From the NCBI GenBank assembly GCA_028456385.1, contig JALNQF010000308.1, forward strand, positions 1-49,759: a stretch of DNA of 49,759 nucleotides. The letters run 5' to 3'. A model generated the notes under the pieces. The model was not told the origin of the DNA, did not search any database, and saw only the letters and a list, made by a program, of their open reading frames with translations. This document shows positions 10,396 through 24,119 of the stretch, piece by piece. The first letter of the stretch is position 1; every line of letters begins with the position of its first letter. Origin of the DNA: Ophiosphaerella korrae. Its lineage: Eukaryota > Ascomycota > Dothideomycetes > Pleosporales > Phaeosphaeriaceae. A program made the translations under genes and the position numbers.

Positions 10396-10854
10396 TATTA
10401 TAATAGTAATAAGAAAATTTAAAATAAAACTAATTAGCTTTAACTTAAGTACTAATAAAGTATAAGATAAGTAGAGTAATAACTTTAATTAAGAAATAAT
10501 ATATAACTAGGATATATAAAACCTAATCTATTAATCTATAAAGTATATAGACTAAAAGATATTATAGATTAATAGATTAGTAATCTATAATCTATAGCTC
10601 CTAAAACTAAATACAAGGAATAGATTAATAAAGTAGTATAAGTATATAGTTAGTAAGATATATATTACTAGAATAGTACTTATAATCTAATCTCTAACTA
10701 AGAATAATAATATTTAATATTACCTATTAAAACTTATTCTATTATTTATAGTTTATTATATAATTACTATATATCCTTTAGTTATAAACTTTTAATCTAC
10801 TTAACTCTTTTCTTTTAAGCTCTTAAGTAGTTAATAACTTAGAAGCCTATTATA
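10396..10854 (+). repeat. Element B 5' LTR (family 1, sense plus)
   Basis: 459 bp, starts TATTATAATAGTAATAAG (TGTTATA... before RIP) and ends CCTATTATA. It aligns with the C and D LTRs (460 and 461 bp). The 5 bp before it, TTAAC, would be the target duplication; no matching partner is seen because the element is truncated. Confidence 0.82.
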
Positions 10855-11883
10855 CTTTACTAATTAGGTTATTAGAAGAAGTATAGTATAAGTAATATAT
10901 AGTCTAAGCTAATATAATAATAGAAGAAATATCTATAAGAGTAAGTAAAGGCCTATTAAGTAGTTATAAGTTAGACGTAACTAACTATAGAGTAGTTAAG
11001 ATAAACCTAAATAATCTAATTACTAATAAAGAGAATATATAAAATATTATTAATATTCTAATAAAGTAAAATAAAGCTTAAATTAAAGCTATTATTAAAA
11101 GCTAGAACTAAATAGAATTAGTTACTAGAAGACTAGATATAAGTATAATAAAGAAACTACTTAAGTTACTTAAACTTAAGAAATTTAATAGGAAGTAGAA
11201 TAAATTAAAAACTTTCTTAGTAAGTATACTACTTTAGATAGACGTATAAGTATTATACTTTAATATAGAAGAAAAGAAAGTTATATATATTAGAATATAA
11301 TTTAAAGAAAATATAATAAGATAGTTTAAACTTTTTAGATACATTACTAGTTATAAGTACCTAGAATATAAAAAGATAAAACTATAGCTATTTTTAGAAG
11401 TTATAAATACTTTATATAGTAATTAAGAGTAGTATTTAAAGATACTAATATTACTTAATAAGTAGAAAAATAGCTTAAAAAGCTTAGATAGTATAAGAGT
11501 ATTTTAAATTATATATCTTAGTATAAATAATTATTTTAAAATTTAGAGTAGAATAAACTATCTTAAGTATTAAAACTATATATTTTATATAAAATAATAT
11601 AAATAAAGAAACTAACTATACTTAGAGCTTTAAAGAGATAAGTAATATAAGTAGATAATAATCTCTAAGAATAGAAGATTAATAAATATAGAATAACTAA
11701 TAACTATAATAGTAAAGAATCTATAGTACTAAATACTAATAAAGATAAAAAAAATAAAAAGATAGACTTTATATACTTTAATTATAGTAAGAAAGGCTAC
11801 TATATAAAAGACTACTAATTAAAGAAAAAAGATATAGTATATTATAAATATAAGAAACTAGGTATTAGGACCTTAGAACTAAG
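10855..11883 (+). pseudogene. Element B gag remnant with CCHC knuckle, truncated
   Basis: Leader sequence CTTTACTAATTAGG follows the LTR, as in A, C and D. A CCHC knuckle is readable at about 11,772-11,815 with Cys codons as TAY. The gag frame stops abruptly at the LTR-2 repeat (11,884), and no B pol follows. Confidence 0.7.
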
Positions 11884-12277
11884 TAAAAGGAATAAGAGTA
11901 AGTAAGCTTCTATAAGATAGGTAAAGTTAATAAATAAGTTAGTTACTTAACTTAATTAATAGTAAGCTCTTATTAGAGTATTACAAGGTATATAAGTATT
12001 AATAAGTAGATAAGAATTTAATTAAAGTATTAGTTATAATACTCGATTTAGATAAGAGTATAAAGAAAAAATTATATATAATAGTCTATAAAGGTCTATT
12101 AATATTCCTATATACTTACTATCTAGTATTTATTTCTAAGCGCTTACTCTAGAGCGTTTACTCTAGAGTATTTACTCTAGAGTATTTACTACTAAATAGT
12201 TACGTATTCTACTATACTATATTACCTAGCCTAATTATATATAATATAATAGTATAAGGCTACTTAGTATTATAATA
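11884..12277. mobile_element. LTR-2 repeat (394 bp), copy 1
   Basis: Homologous end to end with 34,269-34,648. The left flank is CTAAG but the right flank is CTATT, so this copy lacks a matching duplication, unlike the other copy. It contains a 14-bp tandem repeat (TTTACTCTAGAGTA-like) at about 12,139-12,190. Confidence 0.7.
12139..12190. repeat. 14-bp tandem repeat inside LTR-2
   Basis: Successive units built on TTACTCTAGAG. The copy in 34,520-34,560 has fewer units. Confidence 0.75.
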
Positions 12278-13113
12278 CTATTTTCTTTTCTTATACTAAG
12301 TCTAGCTTATAAGTAGTTTACTTTACTTTTTAGTTAAAAACTATCTTACTATAATATTACCTCTTTTTTAGTCTTATAAACTTTATCTCTTATTAGAAAT
12401 TCTTACTATAAACTATATTTTAGAAATACTTTATCTAGATTACTCTCTCTTAAATATTACTTATTATATTATACTAATTTTCTCTTTAAAGTATACTAAG
12501 TATACTTATATAAAGTATCTTAATATTAGTAAAACTTAGAAGTCTCTTAATAAAACTTATAAAAAGTTTTATAAAAAGTTAATAATAATAAAAAGCTTCT
12601 TACTACTATTATTTCTTATTTACTATATAATAAGAAAATATTAAAATCTACTAAAGAGTGTACTTTTTATAAGGCTTTTTAGCTAGTATTAGAATTAGCT
12701 AAAAAAAAGTAAAGATATTCTAGTGTAAGTTCTTAACTATCTTATTACCTCTATTAATATTACCTCTTCTCTTACTATTAGTCTACTATTAGTTTATTAG
12801 ATATATTTATTATAACTAAAAGCGCTTTATAAGCTTTTTTTTTGTTAAGCTAATTTTAAAACGTTTTTCTATCTATATATCTATTATATCCTAGCTATAG
12901 CTTTATATATCCTATATATCTTATTATATAATACTTATTTCTTACTTTCTTTTATATTTACTAATAATTATATAAGATAGCTTTAGGTTTCTATATATTT
13001 TTACTTACTAAGTAGATTTTTTATTTTACTAGCTACTCTTAAAGAAACTAAGTACTTTAGAAGGTATTTTTTCTTATTTCTTAATATCTCTATTAGTCTT
13101 TAACTTTAAACTT
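12278..13113. other. RIP-degraded sequence of unknown origin, host of element C
   Basis: No ORF and no motif I recognise. Element C is inserted at its right end (target ATTAT); the host resumes at 28,390. Confidence 0.5.
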
Positions 13114-13118
13114 ATTAT

Positions 13119-14035
13119 TATTATAGTAGTAATAAGAGAAATCGAAATAGAACTAACTAGCTCTAACTAAAGTAGGAATAAAGTATAGGATAAGTAAAGT
13201 AATAACTTTAATTAGGAGATAACTTATAACTAAGATACGTAAGTAAAGTAATTTATTAATTTATAGAGTATAAAGTTATAAAAGAATAATAGATTAATAG
13301 ATTAGTAATCTATTAATCTATAGCTACTAAGATAAAATATAAAGAATAGATTAATAGATTAGTAGAAGTATATAGGCTATAGAGATATACTTTACTAAGA
13401 AGGTATTAGTAATTTAATTATTAACTATAAGTAATAATACTTAATATTACTTATAAGGAATTATTTTATTATTTATAGTATAATAGTATTACTTACTATT
13501 AACTATAGGTAACCCTTTTTAGTATATTAGTAGATTAAGAGGTAATAACAAAAGCTTATATAGTAATTAGTAATAACTATAAATAATAGTTAATTTATAT
13601 ATACAATGTTAAGTATTAGCGTTTTAGGTTAGAGATTAGATTACTAATACTATCCTAATAATATATATTACTATTAACTATATACCTAGTACTTTCTTAG
13701 TACTTCGTAACTTTATATTTACTAAGATCGCGAATTTATAAAGTTAGCTTTGTAAATTTAATTTTACTTAGATTGTAAATTTACGAATTTATTACGTATC
13801 TCTATTATAGTTAGTCTCCTAATTAAATTTGTTATTCTATAAGTTATTACTTTACTTATCTTATACTTTGTAAGTACCTAAGCTAGGACTAATTAGTTCT
13901 ATCTCGATTTCTTTTATTATTGTCGTAATATATAGCCTATTATATAATTATACCTATACTTCTACTATTACTTTTTACTATACTATACTCTCTCCTTTAG
14001 GCCTTAAGTAGTTAATAACTTAGAGCTCTATTATA
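13119..14035 (+). repeat. Element C 5' LTR (460 bp net), interrupted
   Basis: Segments 13,119-13,478 and 13,936-14,035 rejoin to 460 bp. It starts TATTATAGTAGTAATAAG and ends CTCTATTATA, followed by CCTTACTAATTTCTAGG, the conserved leader. Confidence 0.88.
13479..13930 (-). mobile_element. Solo LTR of family 1 inside the C 5' LTR
   Basis: 452 bp in inverse orientation to its host LTR, starting TATAATAG and ending CGTAATA on the plus strand. Perfect 5-bp duplication TATAG (13,474-13,478 and 13,931-13,935). The C 3' LTR shows the empty site near 28,281. Confidence 0.9.
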
Positions 14036-14059
14036 CCTTACTAATTTCTAGGTATTAAA

Positions 14060-15300
14060 AGAATTAAAGTATAAGTAGCGTATAGTTTAAGCTAATATAA
14101 TAGTAGAGAGTATACTTAAAAGAGAAAGTAAAGTACTTCTAAGTAGTTATAAGTTAGATAATACTAACTAGGTAGTAGTTAAATTAAATCTAAATAACCT
14201 AATTACTTATAGAAAGAGTAATTAAGTACTAAATAATACTCTAATATAGTAGAATATAGAACTATAAGAAAATATTAAGTAAAATAACGCTTAAATTAAA
14301 GCTATAATAGCTAGGTAAGACTAGATAGAAAAGGTTATAGAGAGACTAGAGCTAAGTATAATAAAGAAACTACTTAAGCTACTTTAACTTAATAAGTTTA
14401 ATAGAATAAGAAGTAAGCTAAATCTTTTCTTAGTAGTAGTACTACTCTAGATAGATATATAAGTAATATATTTTAATATAGAAGAAAAGAAAGTTATATA
14501 TATAGAAATATACTTTAAAGAGAAGTCTTTATAAGAGTTTAAACTTTTCTAAATAAACTACTAATTATACGTACTAAGACTATAAAAGGATAATACTATA
14601 GCTATCTTTAGAAGTTATAAATACTTTATATATTAAATAAGAGTAGTATTTAGAGATATAGATATTACCTAATAAGCTAAAAATAGCTTAAGAAATTAAA
14701 ATTATATAAGAGCGTTCTTAAGTATATCTTAAAGTTTAAATTACTATTATAAAATATAGAATAAAGTAAGCTATATTTAATATTATAATTTAAATAAAGA
14801 CTAAAGTTAAATATCTAATATAAACTAATCTAGATAGAAAAACTAAAGACGCTAAAAGCCTAAAAGAGATAGGCAATAAAAGAAGATAATAACTTCTAAG
14901 AATAGAGAATAAATAGATATAGAGGACTACTTAGTAACTATAATAGAGAAGACTTTATAATACTTTATATACTTTAACTATAATAATCTAAATTAGTATC
15001 TAAAAGACTACTAATTAATAAAGAAAGAATCTAAATAATATAAATATAGATAGAAAGAATACTTTATAAAGAACAATAAAGGAAAAAATCTAGTAAAAGA
15101 AACTTAGTTTAAAATAACTAAAAATAACAAAGTACTAAAAGTATAAGCTAAGCCTTAAGAAAAAGTAGTAGTAAATAGAGAATTATAGTATATAATACTT
15201 AATTAGCCTTTTTATTATAATAATATCTACTTTATATACTTTTTAATAAAGTAAGGAAATAGATAGTTTTTATAGAAATAAAGAGTAGTAGTAATAAAAT
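14060..15300 (+). pseudogene. Element C gag remnant
   Basis: Starts after the LTR and conserved leader and is colinear with the gag of D. A CCHC knuckle with mutated Cys and His codons is at about 14,968-15,012. Many in-frame stops. Limits approximate. Confidence 0.65.
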
Positions 15301-18300
15301 AAAGAAATTAAGATTAGCTTAATAAAATATTATATATAAGAGACCTACTAATAGAAAACTTAGAAAGAAATAAACTCTAGACTTTATTAATTACTACTAA
15401 AAGACTAGTAAGAGATAAAGAGACTATTAAGGTTACCTTTAAAAAACTATAAAGTAATAAGAGATAAGTTAATATAAGAGGTATAGAGTATACCTAGTTA
15501 AATATAGATAGCTATAATAGCTATAGTATAGAAAGTATAGAAGAACCTATTATATAATAGTAGTTTATTTAGAAATACTTACTAGTTATAAGTAGAAAGA
15601 AAGTGTAGAAAGACTAGAAAATATATAATCTTAAAGTAATAAAGTTTATAATATTTTAATAATAGATAGAGTAATATATAGTTATAGTTAGAAGAATACT
15701 AATATAAAGAGAGTAGTAAGACTTTATAAAGAAAATATAATAGATTAATAAATCTTATATACTAAGTATACTAGTAGTATATTATATCTTAGTAGATATA
15801 ATACCTAGAAGAGAAAAGTACTAGAAAAGAGATAAAAAAAAATCTAGAATATCTAGTATATTATAAAGTAGTATAAGTATTATACTTAAGTAATAAATAC
15901 TATATATATAAGTAATTAAAAGAAAGAAACTACGCCTAGCTTGTAAGAAGAGAAGGCTATAATTATATAAATATAATTAAAGTTTTAGATATTAGAAAAG
16001 AGGAATTTATAAAAATACTTAAAGACAAATATATTATAATAAGACTAAGAAAGAATATACCTAGAGAATATATTATAGGAAAACTATATTATAAATATAT
16101 AAAAGATAAATACCTAAAATATAAAAACTATAAATATAAAGTAAAATAGTAGCTTTAATAAAGTAGAAGGTTTATAAAGTAGCTTAAGTAAGAAAAGCTA
16201 GAAAGTATAATAAGCTTATATATTATAAAAATAACTATATTCTAAAGAAAAGAAGAATAATTTATAATTAATAGTAGAGCTATAAAGAACTTTATAAGTA
16301 AGAAGTTTATAGAAAAACAAGGAATACGTTATATAATAAAGAAATACCCTTAATAACTAAGTATAATTAAAGGAAAACTATTCTAGGAACTAATTAAGTT
16401 TAAGATAATACCCTCTATATTAAAACTAAGAGAGCTAGAAATTAAGAATCTAGTTATAGATATAATAACAATTAATAACAAATAAGAGGAAATTCTAGGA
16501 ATACTATAGTTATAGATAGCTAATCTAAGAATTAATTAGAGAATAGAAGAAATAAACTACTTTAAAAAAGATATATTAAAAGCTAATATTAGTATATAAA
16601 AGGGAGAATTATAAGAAAAATATAAGAAGTAAGAGAAGTAACTTACTAAACTAGAAGATTACTTTCTAGAATATTAACTATAAGACTTAGTAATAAACTT
16701 AGAAAAAAAGAAAAGATATAGGCTAGAGCCTAGTCTACTAAAAAATAAATAAAAAATTAAAGATTAAATAAGTATTTATTAAATATGTAATAAAAAAAGA
16801 AATAGATATAAAATTCCTAATCTTTAGTAGTATATAGACTTATATCTATAAATAAAAAAAGAATAAGTAATAAAAGACCTTATATAAACTTTAAGAAAAT
16901 AAACAAAATTATAAAAAAAACTTATACTCCTTACTATATATAGATAATATATAAGCTAGGCTATAAAAAGTAATAATCTTTATAAAGCTAGATATCTAAA
17001 ATACTTACTACTAGATTAGAATTTAAGAAAGTAATAAATAAAAAATAGTATTCGAAATATAGTATAGACTATTTAAATATATAGTTATATCTTTTAAATT
17101 AATAAATACACTAGTAGTATTTTAAAAAAGAATTTATATAGTTATAAGAGAATACCTAAATGTATTTATATTTATATACCTAGATAATATATTTAAATTT
17201 TTAGAAATAGAGAAAGAATATATATAATATATATTTAAGGTGCTAGAAAGACTAGTAGAAAACTTACTATTTCTAAAAAAATAAAGAAATACAAGTTCTA
17301 TATAAAGAAAATAGACTTCCTTAAATTTATTCTTAAACTAAGAAAAATAAAGATTAACTTAAGTAACATTAAGTTAATCTAAGAATAGCTATTACTAAAA
17401 AACTTATAAGAAGTATAATTATTTTATAGATTAGTAAACTTTAGTAGAAAGCTTATAATAAGATAGTCTAAGTATATAAAACTATTAATTAAACTTATAA
17501 AAAAAGATAAACTATTTAAATAGATATAAAAATACAACTAAGTATTTAGTTAGATTAAAAGAAAGTTTATAGAAAACCTACTTATTAGAATATATAACCT
17601 AGAACTACTAGTAATAGTAAAAATAGACTAATCTAATTTAGTCTATAAAATAGCACTAAAATAGGAAAACCTAAGAAGTAAGTAAGAATACTTAGTAGGA
17701 TACTTTTCTAAGAAAATAAAAATAGCTAAACTTAACTACCTAATCTATAATAAAGAAATACTAGAAATCGATAAAGTATTTAAATAATAGAAAGTATATT
17801 TATAAAGAGTAAAATATAAGACTAAGGTCTATATAAACTATAAGAATCTTATAAGATATATAATATATAAAGACTTAAGTTTATACTATATAAGATAGTA
17901 GGAATTCTTATTAATATTTAACTTTAAGGTTATATATATATAAAGAAAAAATAACTAGTTTATAGATAATTTAAGTAGAAGACTAGATTTATAAAATAAA
18001 GTAAATATAAGTAGTATAGTTTTAGTTAAGAATAAAGATAGATATTTAGTTTTAAATAAACTTAGAATAGCTGTAATACTTAAGAAAAAGAGTAGTAAGT
18101 TAGATAACTCGATTTAAAAAGAAATAGTAAAAGTATTTAAAGAAATAGAAAAGCTAGAAACTTAAGAAAGATAAGTAAAAGCCTATAAAAGAAAATATAT
18201 TCTAAGTAGAATTTAGATAGAATTTATATAATAATACTATAAGCTACTAGTATATAGATACTAAAGAATTAAGAAAATACTAAATAGGCTGTTAAGAGAT

Positions 18301-18368
18301 TACTATATACTAAAAGTAAAATATCTAGTAATAAAAGTATTATAAGATTTAAAAGAGTATTATAGAAA
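15300..18368 (+). pseudogene. Element C pol remnant, part 1 (protease, RT, RNase H, start of integrase)
   Basis: The RT active-site box is visible at 17,177-17,188 as YLDN (YLDD with a G-to-A change). The zinc-binding part of the integrase is cut at 18,368-18,370 by MITE-1. The reading resumes at 26,175, directly at what looks like the CX2C of that finger. Confidence 0.78.
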
Positions 18369-18666
18369 TAACGTAGTTTATAAGTAAGCTATATACCCTA
18401 AAATATACCTAAAATCTAGAATTCTATATTAAAATATCTTTACTATAACTTTATAATATTTTCTATAACTATAAATATACCCTTTACTACTTATATAGAA
18501 GCTAGTTTTAAATTCCTATAGTATATAACCTAGATATTCTAAAGATGTTAAACTTTTTTATTTATTAGCCTAATTTTAGCGCCTAATTTTTAGTAACTTA
18601 CTTTATACTTTATATATCTTTTTTAATATCTAGTATTTATCTTAAGATACTTATATAAGGCTATAT

Positions 18667-19127
18667 TATAATAGGCTACTTGTTATTAACTATAGATACC
18701 TATCTTATAAAGGTTAGTAGATTAGGAAGTAATAATAAAAGCTTATATAGTAATCTATAATAACTATAAATAATAGAAGATATTTTATAACTATCTTGTA
18801 TTAGCGTTCTATAGTTAAAGGATTAAATTACTAATACTATCTTAATAATACGTATTACTACTAATTATATAGTAATATTACCTTAGTAACTTTATTACTT
18901 TATATTTACTAAGATCGCGAATTTATAAATTTATTATATAATTACTTTATAACTTTGTATTTACTAAGATTGTAAATTTACAAATTTGTTACGTATCCTA
19001 ATTGTAGTTAGTTTCCTAATCAAGCTTATTATCTTATAGGTTATTACCCTACTTATCTTATACTTTGTTAGTAATCGAGCGTAGACTAATTAGTTCTATC
19101 TTAGTTTCTCTTGTTACTACTATAACA
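18667..19127 (-). repeat. Element D 3' LTR
   Basis: 461 bp. The plus-strand reading ends CTATAACA. The adjacent 19,128-19,140, read on the minus strand as GAAGAAGGAATAG, is the polypurine tract that primes plus-strand synthesis. Confidence 0.9.
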
Positions 19128-19140
19128 CTATTCCTTCTTC
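19128..19140 (-). other. Element D polypurine tract
   Basis: GAAGAAGGAATAG directly before the 3' LTR start TGTTATAG. Element C has AGAGAGGAGAATAG at 27,969-27,982 in the same place. Confidence 0.75.
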
Positions 19141-20164
19141 TACGTAGTCTTTTATTTCCTTACGCTAGGGCTAAGGTTATTAGTCTTATTTCTTTACTAA
19201 TTTCTAGTTCCTTATTACTCTCTATACTATCTAGGTCTTAGCGTAACAAACTCTTTCTTGTAGCTTGTATTGTTTATAATAAGGTTAAGATATTTCTTTA
19301 TTGTTATTATATAGAGCTAGGCCTAACTTACCTTATATTTTTAAAAAATAGTAAATACTATAACAAGTATATTCTTACTAATATTTAGTATAAATATATT
19401 TCTTCTAAAGTTATACTTGTAGAGTGTAAGTATTTAATTTCTATATAGTCTTCTTCTACTAAGTTATATAGGGTAAGCTATTAATAGAGCTTAAGTATAA
19501 TTATTATTATAGCTTGCTATAGCTAAGACTAAGTATAAGTTAACTCTTTATAAGCTAGTAGAGCTTTATTCTTATATTAAGCGTCTTTGTAGGCTAAAGG
19601 CTTATAATAACGCTAAGTTATCTAAATAGTCTTGTGCCTTAGAGGCTAAATTAGATTTAGACGACGTAGTAGAGGCTGCTCTAGCTCTTATTATATTAGA
19701 CGTTCTTATCGCCTCTCTATCTAGTAGTAGTATTGTTAGTTTTCTTAATTTACTATAAGGCGCTCTAGAGGGTTTTAATTTTAGAACTCTTCTAGTTTCT
19801 TAAAGTAGTTAAGGTTATCCTCTAGTTCCTATATTTCTTCTTATAGTTTTCCTTTTTTATCTATACTTATCTATTATACTAGGTAATAGTTTCTTCTATT
19901 ATAGAACTAGTACTATAAGATTTTTTTAACTTCTTATTCTTCTTATTTTCTATATATATCTACTTTATATACTAGTAGTTTTACTTCTTGTAGGACCTTT
20001 TCTAGTAGTACTACGTAGAATATTAAGTGTATTCTTATCTTATCTAGTAGCTTTAATTTAAATATAGCTAGTGTAACTTTCTTCTTAATCTTGTATAGTC
20101 CTATCTTAACGTAGTCTAGTTTAGAACTTAATTGTTTGTTTTTAATACTCCTTTATACTAACTA

Positions 20165-20589
20165 ACGTATTCTATTAGCGAAGCAGCTATATTACCGAGA
20201 CGGCTACTCTAAAATATACTAAAAAATCGAAAATTTAACATCTAATATCTCGACAACTATACTATAACAACTTCTAAAAATTTAATAGATTAAAGATTTT
20301 ATATAAAGTAGTAATCTATAAAATTTTTAGAACGTGTAGCCTAGTTTATTTAATATTATTAATAAAAAAGTGTTTTTTACTATAGAAAATTTTACTATCT
20401 TAAGAACTACTAGGCTGCACGCTTTAAAAATTTTATAGATTACTACTATATATATAATCTTTAATCTATTAAATTTTTAGAAGTTATTATAGTATAGTTG
20501 TTAAGATATTAGATATTAAATTTTCGATTTTTTAGTGTGTTTTAGAGTAGCCGTCTTGGTAATATAGCTGCTTCGCTGATAGAATACGT
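20165..20589. mobile_element. MITE-2 (425 bp) with arms of about 180 bp
   Basis: Ends ACGTATTCTATYAGCGAAGCAGC... in inverted orientation, with arms of roughly 180 bp differing mostly by C/T and G/A transitions, around a short AT-rich loop. TA duplications at 20,163-20,164 and 20,590-20,591. Element A shows the empty site (ACTAACTATACTTTTT near 1,340). No coding capacity. It retains several CA/TG steps and so seems little RIP-mutated. Confidence 0.92.
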
Positions 20590-20591
20590 TA

Positions 20592-23100
20592 TACTTTTTT
20601 TCCCTCTCTAAATTAGGGTCTTTCTTAGTATTTCTTGTTATAATACTTTATTATTTAATCTTATAAAAATTCTACGTCCTATTATAATTAATTATATATC
20701 TCCTTAAGTCTATTTACAAAGTTTTCTCCTCTTAGAGACTAAGATATTTAAGTTTTTAGTATCTTATATATATTAAAGTCGAATCTATAGTTTATAAAGA
20801 AGGGTAATACTCTTATTACTATAATTTTTACGCTATTATATACTAGCTATACTATAGGTAGTAATTATACCTAATTGTTCTAATTATAGTTAAGGTAGTA
20901 TCTTAAGTATTATTCTACTATTTAGTTTATACGTTCTAATTATCTATCTATTTATAGGTAGTATACTATTAATATTGTATACTAGATTCCTAATTGTACT
21001 AATATTATTCCCTATAGTTTTAATATAAATTATATATTTCTATCTATAATAATCTTATCTAGAATACTATACTAGCTAATTATAGTTCCTAAGACCTAGT
21101 ATATAGTAACTTCTATCTTACTTTTTTCTTTATATAGTCTAAAGTATAAGTACTTTATAAGCTTATCTACTATTATTAGGATTCTATTATACTTAACTTC
21201 TAATATTTAGTCTTTAGACTTAGGTAACTTTGTAATAAAGTCTATTATAATAACTCCCTATAGTTATTCTAGTATCTTGTATAGTACGTATCTATTATAC
21301 TTATTTCTATAATATTCTATATAGTCTTGTAGTACTTCTATTACTAGTTATCTTACTTTTAAGATATAGTAGTCTCTTAAGAGTCTATCTAATATTTTAC
21401 TAATACCTTAGTATCTATATACTAGTAGTTTATAGAACTATTATATAAACTCTCTTTATATCTTTCTTAGAATATATATTCTTCTATAGGCTTTTGTAAT
21501 TCCTTCTTAAATCTTAAGCTTCTTAGTTTTTTTAGAAGCTCTCTCTATTTCTTTCTAAATCTATTTATCTAGCTCGCTACTCTTTCTTTTAAGTGTTGTA
21601 GCTATCTTAGGTATATTTAGGACTAAATATCCTTCTTTATTCTTAATTAGAACTATACTAGTAGTATTTACTTCTTCTTGTAAATCTAGTCTTCTACTTA
21701 AAGCGTCTATAAATTAGTTATCTTTACCCTTAGTATATATTATTTCTATATTAAATATTAATAGAAACTCCTACTATCTTATATAGTATTATAATAAGTC
21801 CTTGTTTGTTATAAATCCTATAAGATTCTTGTAGTCTATATAGACTTTTGTTTAGTATTTTACTTCTTGTAAATATACTCTCTATTATTTAAATACTTTA
21901 TAGATTACTAGTATCTCTTTATTATAGATTAGGTAGTTAAGCTCTACTAGCTTTATTTTCTTAGAGAAGTACTTAACTAAGTATTTTTATTTTGTATCTA
22001 GGTCTTCCTATATTAGTACTATTCTATAGACTAAGTTAGATACGTCTATTTTTACTATTACTAGTAGATCTAGGTTATATATTCTAATAACTAGGTTTTC
22101 TACAAATCTCTACTTAATTTAGTTAAATACTTCTTTATATTCCTTAGTCTACTTAAAGAGTGTATCTTTCTTTATAAAGTTTATTAGTAGCTCTATTATT
22201 TCTAACTAGTTAACTATTAGATTTTTATAAAAGTTTACTAGTCTATAAAACTATTATATCTCTTGTAGGTTCTTAGGTATTAGCTATTCTTAGATTACTT
22301 TAATCTTGTTTAGGTTAATCCTAATTTTTCCTAGTTTAATAATAAATCCTAGGAAGTCTATTTCTTTTGTATAGAATTCGCATTTTCTTATCTTAAGAAA
22401 TAGTTTATTTTCTACTAGCCTTTCTAGTACCTTGTATATATACTACGTGTGTTCTTCCTCTATTTTAGAGAATATAAAGATATTATCTAAGTATACAAAT
22501 ATAAATACGTCTAAGTACTCTCTTAGTACTATATTAATTCTTTCTTAGAACGCTACTACTGCGTTTATAAGCCTAAATAGTATAACTAAGTATTTATATA
22601 GTCTATACTATATTCTAAATATAGTTTTCTATTTATCTTCTTTTTTTATTCTAATCTAGTAGTAAGTGTTTTAGATATCTAATTTAGTAAAGATTCGTGC
22701 TTTTTATAGCCTATCTAGTATCTCGTTAATTAATAGTAAAAGGTACTAGTTTTTGTTTATAATTACGTTTGTTTTCTTAAAATCTATGTAAGGTTATTTT
22801 TTATCTATCTCTTTCTTGTCTACAAATATAAGTCTATATACTACTAAGGATTTAGACTCTTATATCTATCCTTTTTTAACTACGTTTTATATAAATACTC
22901 GTTCTATCTTAGACTCTTCTTCTATTTTCTTATAAACTAGGCTCTATCCTACGTTCTTCTCTTCTTCTAGCTCTATCGCTAAATCCTATAGTTAGTGTTC
23001 TAGAAGGTAGTTGTCTAGTTTAGTAAGTTGTTTCTCCTACTTCTTATATTCTTCTAGGAACTTACTTTTGTATATAGTTATATTAGCTTTTAATATATCT
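20592..23100 (-). pseudogene. Element D pol remnant (RT, RNase H, integrase)
   Basis: Minus strand: RT box YLDN at about 22,482-22,496, preceded by VFIFV as in A and C. Integrase start VIIIDFITKLPKSKD near 21,190-21,250. A HPQTDGQTER-like motif lies further 3'. Stops occur at expected Gln/Trp codons. The gene extends 3' beyond MITE-2 to about 19,140. Confidence 0.78.
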
Positions 23101-24119
23101 TTTTTAAAGTAGCTAATTTTCTCTATTCTCTAATTAATCCTTAGGTTAATTATCTATAACTATAGTATTCCTAATATTATGTCTTGTTTATTCTTAATTG
23201 TTATTATGTCTATAACTATATTCTTAATTTCTAGTCCTTCTAGCATTAGTGTTAGGGGTACTATCTTAAACTTAATAAGTTTCTAGAATAGTTTTTTTTT
23301 AATTATACTTAATTATTAAGGGTATTTCTTTATTATATAACGTATTTTTTTATTTTATATAAACTTCTTAGATATAAAGTTCTTTATAGCTCTACTATTA
23401 AATTTAATTTATACTTTCTTTCCTTAGTATATACTTATTTTTATAACGTATAGGCCTAATATACTTTCTAGCTTTTCTTACTTAGGTCTTTCTTTAAATT
23501 ATCTATCTTTTTAGAGCTATTACCCTATTTTGCGTTTGTAATTTTCGTATTTTAGATATTTATTATATATATATTTATACTATAGCCTTTCTCTAACGTA
23601 TTCTTTTAATAACTTTAGACTTAGTTTAATTAATATATATTCTTTATTAGGAATTTAAATTATTTCCTAAACCTTAATTTCTTTCTTTAGGATTACTCTT
23701 ATATAGTTACATCTTTGTTTTAGCTATATATAGTTTTATACTTTCTCTTCTCTATATAAGTAGTAGTATATGTTTAGATATAATACTTATGTAATTTCTA
23801 GATAGGCTAGATATTCTAGGTCTTTTAGTTATTAGAATATAGTATATTATTAGTACTTGTAGTATATAGGCTTTATTAATTTATTACGTTTTTTTTACGA
23901 GGTACTACTACTTCCTCTATATAGGTATTCTTCCTATCGCGACTATATATTACTCTATCTATTATTAGAATGTTATAAACTTTATTACCTTAGAATTAAG
24001 TTCTTTCTAGTCTTTATACGCTTCCTCTATACTTATAACTAGTAAGTATTTCTAAACAAATTTCTAGTTTTTATTTTGTTTTAATATATCTATTATTATA
24101 TAACTATTATAACTATATA

